DNA from: Stenogyne calaminthoides
Taxonomy: Eukaryota > Streptophyta > Magnoliopsida > Lamiales > Lamiaceae
Direction of reading: 5' to 3'
Assembly (NCBI GenBank): GCA_037126765.1
Contig: JBBCBC010000026.1
Coordinates: 12,884,418 to 12,948,417, forward strand
DNA length: 64,000 nucleotides
Below the pieces are notes generated by a model that was given only the letters and a program-made list of their open reading frames with translations, searched no databases and was not told where the DNA came from. Each line of letters starts with the position of its first letter. Position 1 is the first letter of the stretch. Made by a program: the position numbers and the translations under genes. Below are positions 56,321-64,000 of this stretch, piece after piece.

Positions 56321-58160
56321 TATTGGGATTATACTGGAAAGTATGCTTTTACTTTGTATAATCAAAACTGAATTTCGGACTTATTTATTTGAAATAAATT
56401 GTTTATCAATTTGATGCTTTAAATATCATCGAATGTTACATATATTTACTGCATAACTGTTCAATAAATCGTACGTGTTACATTGTAGTTAATTTAGTGA
56501 TACCAGATCACAGAAGATTAAATTAACAGTCCCTTGTAACTAAAAGTACACCATTCACGACCTAGATGTTAATGAACAATCCATCGTTAAAGGTTGAAGT
56601 GTAAGACTCGGATTGGCTTGTCTTGACCAAGAGATTACACTAGTACATGACTGATGCACTGAATAGGACCTACAGGAGGACAAATTCTTCAGAACTGAAC
56701 AAGGAAGAATTAGACCTCAGTGGTTCGTTATTTCTTCATCTTCATTCCTTAAATAGGATCACTTGTGGTTGGTAACTATTGCTTTGACTTATCATGGGTA
56801 GAGAATCAACGAGATTCAATACTTTTTATCTTGGGCAATATTATTGGTCACATGTGATTGCTAAGATTTAATACGGAGAATCGTGTGCAAGTACGCTTGT
56901 TCAATTTGCCCCCTTGGGAGGTTCATAAGCTTTATCATACAAAATCTTGCAAGTGGAACTAGTTTCCGGTATGGATAATAATGTTGAACTATTCCTTAAC
57001 CAAGGACAAAAGATATTAATTAACGGAAAGCTATTTCAGTGGCTTGAATTAATTAATGGGCTAGATAATCTTAAACACGGGAAATAATAACCGGGATCCA
57101 TATTGACTGTAATATGAGTTAAGATGGATAGTGCAATATTAATTATGTAGTGGGATTAATTAATATTTATGGGCTTGAATAATATTGTGGCTAAATATTG
57201 ATAATTCAAGATCCATTGGAAGGTCCAATCTTAATTCTCCTAAAGGCCCCCTAAGTAGCCCAACATATAGTCCAATAACTGAAAAAGGTGTTTAAAATAA
57301 AATAAATATTGTTGCCTTATTTTTCCATGAAATTCGAAATTTATGGATAAAAAGGGGAGAAAGATTTTCTTTGAATTTTGTTATGGAATGAAGATATGTA
57401 TTCTTGGAATACAAGATTATCTCATTAAATTCAAGAAATCTCCCACTTGGTTATCCGTAGGGAAATTTTCAAAAATTTTGATAATTAAGGGAAAGAAAGA
57501 TTTTCTTGATTTTCTTGAAAAGATATTATGGAAGATATGTATTTCTTGAAATACAAGAATATCTCATAAATTCAAGAAGATCCAAATCTTGGATTCTTGC
57601 CCTATAATTTTCGAAATTAATCCATAACAAAGAGTAGGTGGGATTTTGTGGAATATTATAATTATGGGAAATAGAATATAGGAGATATATTCAAGATTTC
57701 TTGGAGATCAAGAAAAGATTTTCCCACATTGTTTTTGCCCTAAAAATTCAACCACCTCCACTCTATAAATAGGGGATGATTTTTTCATTCCCAAGTACAA
57801 TTCCATGTGCTGGAAAAATTAGTAAATCCACAAAGGTGGTGCAACATAATTTATTTTCCTTTTGTTAATTGTTCGCAAGATTCCTACCACCGGATAGTCG
57901 AGCAAGGATTAAGGGAATACTTGGGAAGTTCTTTTGGTGTGTCTAATAAACAAAGACATTGCAGTCCCAAGAGGTACGTTCACGTAAACTCGTAGAATTC
58001 CGCATGCGTAGGATTTACGTGAATTAATTATATGCATGATTTGTTGTTGGATTATTATTTGAATTAATATAGGATTAATTCATGCTAGTAATAATTATAA
58101 GAATTAAATTTGTATTTAAATATTCATCCCAAATAGATCTGTACAACTTATTCCCCAACA
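56321..58160 (+). mobile_element. Copia 2 3' LTR
   Basis: 1840 bp. The first bases are TATTGGG instead of TGTTGGG. A 141-bp tandem duplication lies in U3: GAAGATATGTATT(C) begins at 57390 and again at 57531. TATA-like CTATAAATAGGGG is near 57762. It ends CCCCAACA at 58160, followed by the TSD and the resumed gypsy integrase. Confidence 0.93.
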
Positions 58161-58165
58161 TATCA

Positions 58166-58722
58166 TCCCCAGTCTAATGGACAGGTCGAAGCAGTGAACA
58201 AAATTATCAAACACTTTGAAAGCCAAGATCGAAGATAAGAAGGGAAAATGGGCCAGCGAACTGCCAGATGTACTATGGTCATACAGAACAACGTGTCAAA
58301 ACTCAACTGGAGAAACCCCATACTCGATGGATTTTGGCACAGAGGCAATGAATCCCTCGGAAGTCGAGTTTCAGACACTAAGTATGTCTCAGGTCGCAAT
58401 CGATCACAATGAGGAGGCCTTAGCCAGGGACTTGGATCTACTCGAAGAGAAAAGACTAGAGGCCAACATAAGAAATGCTAAATATAAGCAGCAATCGGAG
58501 AAATATTACAATTCGAAAGTGCGGATTCGACAATTCAAGATCGGCGATCTAGTCCTAAAGAAGACGTTGGGAGTAGCCAAAGGAGTTTTTGGTCTGAACT
58601 GGGAAGGACCATACAAGGTCACAAGAGCATTAACCAATGGGGCATACGAACTCGAGAACCCGGATGGTTCCCCAACTCAATACCCGTGGAACGCAATCCA
58701 TTTCAAGAAGTACTATCAATGA
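58166..58722 (+). pseudogene. Gypsy integrase, second half
   Basis: PQSNGQVEAVNKIIKH carries the catalytic Glu and continues the frame cut at 49077. A frameshift near 58212 leads to KGKWASELPDVLWSYRTTCQ, STGETPYSMDFGTEA, and the C-terminal chromodomain-free tail with IGDLVLKKTLGVAKG, LNWEGPYKVTRALTNGAYEL and WNAIHFKKYYQ. The stop at 58720-58722 is the natural end of Pol. Confidence 0.9.
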
Positions 58723-58890
58723 GTTGGAGTCGCCTATTTGTAATGATTTTCGGCTTATATAATAATAATGTCTCTCTTTTTCATGCTGTGTTAAACTAAG
58801 GAAAGTTGCATATGCACAATATCGACTTCCCTAAGAACGACTTTCGACATACTTGCGGCGAGGTCGCCACCTTAAACGGTACGACCCTCC
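58723..58890 (+). other. Gypsy 3' untranslated remnant
   Basis: Short non-coding sequence follows the integrase stop (GAGTTGGAGTCGCCTATTTG ... GGTCGCCACC). In Tat elements a long 3' UTR with tandem repeats would follow, but here it is cut after about 170 bp by a copia RT fragment. Confidence 0.5.
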
Positions 58891-58955
58891 CAATTTGATA
58901 TGAAGGATTTAGGTGAAGCTGGTCACATCCTAGGGTGATCACTCGAGATCGCAAG
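58891..58955 (+). pseudogene. Inverted copia RT scrap
   Basis: The plus-strand sequence matches the copia RT region with FDMKDLG, HILG and SLEIAR/ITRDRK-type motifs seen at about 39103-39175 in copia 1. It abuts minus-strand RT sequence at about 58956 within AAGG. Two parts of RT that normally lie several hundred bases apart in the same orientation are here head to head. Confidence 0.8.
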
Positions 58956-59315
58956 GTTTCAACCTTTCCGTCCGGTCCCCTTTTTCTCTTGTATACCCAC
59001 TTGAATCCAATGGGTTTTACCCTATTAAGTGGTTCGACTAGCTCCCACACCTTATTGTGATCCATTGAACCCATTTCGACTTCAATTGATGTTTGCCAAG
59101 AAGTTGCATTTTTGTCTTGGATCGCCTCATTGTAGGACCAGGGATCTGATTCTTCGCCTGAGATCATCCGAAGACTCTCCAATCCCTAAGAATCACTCGG
59201 GTTGTCGGATAACCCTCCCACTACGACGAGGTTCCGGTTGTGAAGGCATGACATTTGGTATATCATTTTGTACAGTTGGCAATGGAGTTGGCCCCTTAAG
59301 TTCTTCCAAGGTAAT
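58956..59315 (-). pseudogene. Copia 3 Pol linker and RT start
   Basis: The minus strand reads SDPWSYNEAIQDKNATSWQT, EVEMGSMDHNKVWELVEPLN and GFKWVYKRKRGPDGKVETL, then leaves RT homology at the junction. Between 59200 and 59315 the acidic linker region (RRSG-type) is frame-disrupted. Confidence 0.8.
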
Positions 59316-60206
59316 TTAACTTCTAGGCTTTTTGTCGTTCATATAGTCTTCTTCTAAAAATCTAAAGTGCGTACTGATTATGACCTTTTGATCTTCGGGA
59401 CCATAGAACATGCATCCTTTCGTCCCTTCGGGGTACCCAATGAACAACCTTAATTCCGAACGTGCATCCAACTTACCAGCTTCCTTGTCCAACACGTATG
59501 CCGGACACCCCCAGATCCTGATGTGTCCATAACTGGGCTTGCGCCCTGTCCACAAATCTCTCGGGGTTTTAGGAACTGATTTGGATGGCACTAAATTTAG
59601 AATATAGGCTGTTGTTTCCAAAGCGTAACCCCAGAACAATTTTTGTAAATCTGCATAACTCATCATTGATCTTACCATTTCTAGAAGCGTTCTATTTCTT
59701 CGTTCTGCAACCCCATTTTGTTGAGGGGTACCGGGTGCTGTCAACAGGGATGCAATCCCTTCTTCCGACAGGTAGTTCAAGAATTCATCACTGAGGTATT
59801 TGCCTCCACGACCAGATCATAGAAACTTGATAGTCTTTTCCTTATGATTCTCTGCTTGAGCCTTAAATTCTTTGAATTTATCGAAGGTCTCAGATTTATG
59901 CTTCATTAGGAAAATCTATCCGTAGCGTGAGTAATCATCGATAAACGTAATGAAATACTCGTAGCCACCTCTAGCTTTGATTTGCATTGGACCACACACG
60001 TTGGTGTGAATGATTTCTAACACTTCCTTAGCTCTAAGCCCCTTGGCTCCAAATGCCCTCTTGGTCATTTTACCCTCCAAGCACGAATCACAAGTTGGAA
60101 ATGATTCAACCTGGAGAGACCCCAATGAACCATCTTGAACCAACCTTTGAATTCTTTTTGGGTTAATATGACCTAATCTTAGGTGCCAAAGAAGTGTCTC
60201 GTTCAT
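59316..60206 (-). pseudogene. Copia 3 integrase
   Basis: [20 protein letters not shown] and [15 protein letters not shown] give the zinc region, EIIHTNVCGPMQIKARG (Asn replaces the usual catalytic Asp of HTDVCGPM) and FIDDYSRYG the first part. After a gap with a stop near 59915 and another near 59815 comes [20 protein letters not shown], with the catalytic Glu, and [20 protein letters not shown]. The D-to-N change at the first catalytic position would by itself abolish activity. Confidence 0.88.
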
Positions 60207-60565
60207 GTTTGTCGAATGCTTCCTTTTACATGAAATAGTAGATGAGTTATACGATGCATTTTGTGAGTGGTATGCACAGTTAATAATATAGAGATTGTTC
60301 CGTAAGTTCCACGATAGATAATCACATCGTTACGAAAAACAGTAACATGTTTATTAAAACGAACAAAATATCCATCGACAAATAGTTTAGAAACTGAAAT
60401 AAGGTTTTTTCGAAAAACAGGAACATAAAGAACATCTCTTAAAATTAAAAACTGGTCTTCAAAAGACAGGTGCATGTCTCCCACTGCTTCAGCTGCCACT
60501 CTCGTAGCATCGCCTAGCGTGATGAGGATCTCACTTCCACTAAGTTGCCGGGTCCGCTTGAACCC
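60203..60565 (-). pseudogene. Copia 3 protease tail
   Basis: The minus-strand reading [40 protein letters not shown] and [20 protein letters not shown] matches the stretch between protease and integrase. It continues from gag after a TAG codon at the same place as in copia 1, and breaks again near 60215. Confidence 0.85.
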
Positions 60566-61474
60566 CTATAACGTGAAACAAACATGATCAGTGGATCCCG
60601 TATCGACTACCCACAAATGGGTAGCATACTCCGCCAAACAAGTTTCACCAACTAGTGAGTGAGAATTACCTTTCTTTCCATTCCTTTTGGGATTGGAACA
60701 GGCCCACCTCCAGTGTCCCCTTTCTCCGCAATCCAAACAGATCATTTTGCTCAAGCTCTCATCTTTGAAGTTTGAATAGAAATGGTTTATCCTATTTGTC
60801 TCTTCATTGTTCTTACCACCAATTGACCTAGAACGAGAAGCAGACCCTTTTGTAACCAGTTTCACTTTCTTGCGCTCATTGTCCTCTTCGACCAAAGTAA
60901 CAGCCTTTATTAGATCATCCATAGTAAAATCCATAGTTTCCATTAGATATCTTACATAAGGATGATCATAGCTCTTTGGTAGAGAATTGAGAATGAAATC
61001 AATTTTGCTTTCGAAGTCACATTTTTCGCAAAGAAATGCCAATTCTTCATAGATGACCATAACCCTAAGAATGTGCTCTTTAGACGTCATTCCTTCTTCC
61101 AACTTTAGCTTGACCATGTCACGCTTAATGCTTTGGATTGCCATATAGGTCGGATGTGCGAACATCGCTTTGAGATTTCCCATAATGTCTGCAGCTGTGG
61201 AAAATCCTTGATGAAGGTCCTTTAACGAATCTGACATGTGTGTCAAAATAATGTCCCTTATCAATTCATTTCCTAGCTCCCATTCACTATATTCCATCTC
61301 GTCCCAAATACCGGCACCCTTGGTTGGTTTTTCAGGTTTTGGTACGTTGAGTACCCATTTGAATTTGTGCGAAGCGAGGATGTTAATAATTTTTCGTTTC
61401 CAAACAATAAAGTTTTCTCCAGTAAGCAGATTGTCTTTCAGTATATTGAACAGTGAATTAAAAGGTTGCGACAT
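60566..61474 (-). pseudogene. Copia 3 gag, nearly intact
   Basis: A continuous frame of about 300 codons starts MSQPFNSLFNILKDNLLTGE, followed by WELGNELIRDIILTHMSDSL, MVKLKLEEGMTSKEHILRVM, SKIDFILNSLPKSYDHPYVR, a basic region, the zinc knuckle CLDCGERGHWRWAC and the protease motif WVVDTGSTDHVCFTL. It ends in TAG. The upstream extension of the frame to 61537 lacks family homology, so the ATG at 61474 is preferred. Gag packages retrotransposon RNA. Confidence 0.9.
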
Positions 61475-61965
61475 GATGAAAACTGAAAATAAACATATAT
61501 CTTGTGTCAATATCCGGATCAACACTAAGAAAATCACTTAATTCGATCACATGATTCATATTGAAATCTCAAAAAAAAATATGAACATGCATCAGTCAAC
61601 ATCTCAAAACAGATTTAAATGAGCCTCGTGGGAGGGTCATCATTTAAATCACATTCAAGCAGATTACAAACAATAACAGTTACAAACCTTTAATTTAAAA
61701 AATTAATAGTTGGCTCCCACTTGACAAATATAAAATTGACAGGGACTTCGGTGAAGTATATGCACATTAATTTTATACCTAAGTAATAACCATGATTAAA
61801 TACAGAATTACTACTTCATTTTGAACGAGCCTCGTGGGAGGGTCATCGTCGCCACTAATAATAATTCACAATCATCCTTTTGAGAATTTATTCATGTGAA
61901 AGCTATCTTTTGACCGTCCCGTATCTCCAAAAGATTTCACAAATAAATAAATCATGGAGGTCAAA
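61475..61965 (-). other. Copia 3 5' leader, truncated
   Basis: The minus strand matches the leader just upstream of gag in copia 1 and 2 (for example TTGACAGGGACTTCGG near 61736 on the plus strand and the GGAGGGTCATCGTCGCC phrase near 61839). GAGCCTCGTGGGAGGGTCAT occurs twice (about 61621 and 61829), a duplicated segment of about 208 bp. The leader stops at 61965 (ATGGAGGTCAAA), where the SIRE-like LTR begins. Confidence 0.8.
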
Positions 61966-63474
61966 TGTTGGGAAATTTATAGTTTTGATGGAAGTTCCAA
62001 AATAGATTGTAATAGGACCAGTCAGACCTGTTAGATGACTGATGAGGTAGATATCAGATTAGGATGACCAGCTGATTTGTATAGACAGCTGAAGTAATCA
62101 GATAGGTCACATATTGAGGGGAAACTCAATATGCAGAAGATCTAAAGATCAGAGGATCAGAAGTTCTGAAGATCAAAAGATCAGAGGATAAGAAGATCAG
62201 AAAAATCGAAGATCGAGGATTTAGAAGATCGTAAGATCGAGGATCGAAAGACCGTAAGGTCGGTTGAGAAGACCAGAAGACCTACATCAGAATAGGAAGA
62301 AGATGAGTCTGCAAAGTTGTGCTAAGACAACCTACATCAGAAGACTCAATCAGGTAGACTGATCAGCTTGGAATGATCAGGTCAGCTCAAATCTGGTGAC
62401 CACCAGAAGATCAACAAGACATACGTACTCATCAGACACGAAGAATGTCACTGAATAAGTGTACTTGATAACCAATGAGAGAAAGACACGTATGTACGGA
62501 GCTGACATTGCAGGACAAGGTGCATCAGAGTTAAACGACTAGAAAGGACAAGCTTGCATGCTTTCGGCCATGCCGCCTCTGCACATATCAAATCGGACCT
62601 GCAAGCCTACCTTAAATAGACCGAAATTCGAATTGCTCTCCAACAACTAGTTCAATTTCGTGTCTATATATATGGAATCAAACCTTCATAGTAAGGTTAG
62701 GAAATTATCATCAAGCTCAAGCACAAGATATTTCCGCACAAAGAACACCAAATCGAAGATTTATTCTTAAGTGTTCATCCCTTAGTTCTTAGGCAGAATA
62801 CTTATCCTTTAGCTTTAGGCTACTTAGAAGATAGAATAGTATTCCAGTTGGAACAATACAAATCTTATACCCAAACACTGTTAGGTTAAGTTTGTTATAA
62901 CAGGATTTCTATCTAGGGTTTCTAGATTAGATTTCCGGGATTGGTTGAGTGAGAACTCATTAAATATCTGTTGGTTGTACTGTGTTGGACTAACACATTA
63001 AACTAAGTCCAGTTGGTTAAGTTGGTGCCCCTGCTGATAGGGAAGAGTGGACGTAGGACAAGTTGTCTGAACCACTATAAATCTGTGTGCCTTTAATCTG
63101 CTTTACACATACTTGCACACAACTTTTGTTATCTGCATGCATATTCAGTACCAGGATCAGATTAGCATCAAGCTACTGATCTGATCAGCTTAACACTTTA
63201 GTTATCTGATTCAAACCAGATTGGTCAAAATCTTTGTTGGAGTAAAACTGGTTTTCACACGGGTTAACTAATCTTTCGCACCTTCAGTTAAACTGATAGA
63301 CGCCGAACTGATCTGCCTGCTAGATCAGTAAGTCAGATATCTGTCCAAACTGATCCACATCGCACTCTGATCAGACATACGTGCAATCACATCTGATATA
63401 CTAAAAAGTTTTTGAAGTCTATCACCCCTCCCCTCTAGACTTCAACCATCAATGAAACCCATTCGAGACCTATA
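61966..63474 (+). mobile_element. 5' LTR of SIRE-like element 2
   Basis: Starts TGTTGGGAAATTTATAGTTT and ends about GACCTATA (CTACA in the other copy), about 1.5 kb. U3 at 62137-62280 is packed with AGATC words (AGATCAGA, AGATCGAGGAT, AGATCGTA). A TATA-like CTATATATATGG lies near 62664. It aligns along its length with 23898-25343 but is clearly diverged. Confidence 0.87.
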
Positions 63475-63476
63475 AG

Positions 63477-63488
63477 TGGTATCAGAGC
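63477..63488 (+). other. Primer-binding site, initiator tRNA-Met
   Basis: TGGTATCAGAGC is the exact complement of the plant initiator tRNA-Met 3' end, two bases after the LTR. A perfect PBS is consistent with recent activity. Confidence 0.92.
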
Positions 63489-63609
63489 AGTGGTTCTTCC
63501 GACCACTGACTTCGAATATCATTGGTTCTTGAGGAAGAACCTTTGTGGTCACTTGAATTGATCTTTGAAAACCGTTTTTAAAAATCATTTTTTTAAAATC
63601 ACCACAACC

Positions 63610-64000
63610 ATGGATAACACTTCAGGTATGCATCATAATCTACCCATGTTTTCTGTTGATGAGTATGCAGATTGGTCCATCGACATGAGAGATCATCTGG
63701 GAGTGATCAGCAACCGAATGGATGAGATTCTTGAGATAGGACCGATTATCATCTATCACTTTAACCCAGCTGAAGTAGGACGAGATCCTAGTCAACCAGT
63801 TGGAGCAAGAATCAGGAAGAGTCCCTCTATGATGGATGCAGATGAGAGAAAATTGTCCAATCTGGATACTGTTGCCAGACATCTCATCATAAAAACTATG
63901 GATGCTACTACACGAGAGAAAGTGAAGTACCTGAAGACAGCTAAGGAAGTTTGGGATACGCTTGCTGAAATCTGCAAAGGAAATGAACAGATCAAGGACA
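63610..64000 (+). CDS. SIRE-like Gag N-terminus (partial, open at right edge)
   Basis: ATG at 63610 starts MDNTSGMHHNLPMFSVDEYA, continuing DWSIDMRDHLGVISNRMDEI, DADERKLSNLDTVARHLIIK and EKVKYLKTAKEVWDTLAEIC, the UBN2-type copia Gag with its TAKEVWDTL motif. 130 codons are open up to the window end. The ATG is the first after the PBS, 120 bp downstream. This is the part of Gag missing in the truncated SIRE-like element at 13.2 kb. It would assemble the retrotransposon particle in the cytoplasm. Confidence 0.85.
   Translation, partial: MDNTSGMHHNLPMFSVDEYADWSIDMRDHLGVISNRMDEILEIGPIIIYHFNPAEVGRDPSQPVGARIRKSPSMMDADERKLSNLDTVARHLIIKTMDATTREKVKYLKTAKEVWDTLAEICKGNEQIKD

Larger units (their letters stand above)
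49078..58160 (+). mobile_element. Copia element 2, full length with TSD TATCA
   Basis: A 9.1-kb Ty1/copia element inserted in the gypsy integrase. TATCA lies at 49073-49077 and 58161-58165. The 5' LTR is 49078-50706 and the 3' LTR 56321-58160, whose first dinucleotide is mutated to TA. Coding order is as in copia 1, and sequence is very similar except for the GC-rich leader. Frames are interrupted by several stops and indels but less than in copia 1. Confidence 0.95.
44251..58890 (+). mobile_element. Tat-like Ty3/gypsy element, split by two copia insertions
   Basis: Segments 44251-45295, 47133-49077 and 58166-58890 are one element. Removing the solo LTR and copia 2 with one copy of each TSD reconnects the RT start and the integrase. 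RT before integrase marks Ty3/gypsy. A second, plant-type RNase H after the first marks the Tat lineage (Ogre/Retand type). Both LTRs and gag are missing. Stops and an internal deletion show it is long dead. Confidence 0.85.
58956..61474 (-). mobile_element. Copia element 3 fragment, minus strand
   Basis: This minus-strand fragment of a sister subfamily of copia 1 and 2 runs from gag (ATG at 61474) to the first part of RT. Gag is clearly diverged from the other two copies, while protease and integrase are similar. RT beyond YKRKRGPDGKVET, RNase H and the 3' LTR are lost at the inverted junction near 58956. The 5' leader continues to 61965. Confidence 0.9.
61966..64000 (+). mobile_element. SIRE-like element 2, 5' end (continues beyond window)
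   Basis: LTR, primer-binding site and start of gag of a second element of the family seen at 13236-25343. Plus orientation. The gag frame is open to the window edge, so this copy may be better preserved than the first. The five bases before the LTR are TCAAA. Confidence 0.88.

Noticed and set aside
61475..61537. Upstream ATG extension of copia 3 gag
   Set aside because: Copia 1 and 2 gag begin at MSQPFN. The extra 21 codons have no counterpart and read into the leader.

Overview
The window is plant nuclear DNA, most likely from a eudicot. It is AT-rich and dominated by transposable elements: Ty1/copia and Ty3/gypsy LTR retrotransposons plus CACTA and hAT DNA transposons. I found one clear host gene, a PORR-domain organellar RNA-binding protein at 26114-27547. 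A second, unrecognised multi-exon candidate lies at 30903-32089. No bacterial-type operons, CRISPR arrays, rRNA or convincing tRNA genes are visible. Nearly every transposon reading frame carries stops or frameshifts, so this is mostly an archive of dead, nested insertions.

Layout: 1-6.3 kb holds a decayed minus-strand CACTA (TNP2-type) transposase. 6.3-10.7 kb holds low-complexity repeats, a CACTA terminus with a 164-bp-period subterminal array ending at 9465, and a second transposase scrap. 10.9-13.24 kb is the 3' LTR, polypurine tract and satellite-like 3' UTR (43-bp and 72-bp arrays) of a minus-strand retrotransposon. 13.24-25.34 kb is a 5'-truncated SIRE-type copia element on the plus strand. 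It runs gag remnant, protease, integrase, RT and RNase H, then an envelope-like region and a 3' LTR, with a 1.9-kb insertion in its RT. 25.35-33.13 kb is the gene-bearing island, with two hAT-type non-autonomous elements. 33.13-41.89 kb is a complete-length copia element with target-site duplication ACCCC. 41.9-44.2 kb holds C-rich sequence, a long inverted-repeat element and an LTR fragment.

44.25-58.9 kb is a Tat-like gypsy element (protease, RT, RNase H, second RNase H, integrase). It is interrupted by a solo copia LTR (45296-47132, TSD TAGCC) and by a full-length copia element (49078-58160, TSD TATCA) that splits the integrase. 58.9-61.97 kb is a minus-strand copia fragment of a related subfamily, joined to an inverted RT scrap. 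From 61966 to the right edge a second SIRE-like element begins: LTR, perfect tRNA-Met primer-binding site, and the start of an open gag.

Because the TSDs are legible, insertion order can be read in several places: gypsy first, then the copia solo LTR and copia 2 inside it; copia 3 first, then SIRE-like 2 beside or inside it. The most unusual signals are the GC-rich leaders that differ completely between two otherwise near-identical copia copies, the satellite-like 3' UTR, the conserved-phase exons of the unknown gene, and the long hairpin element at 43.1-43.8 kb.
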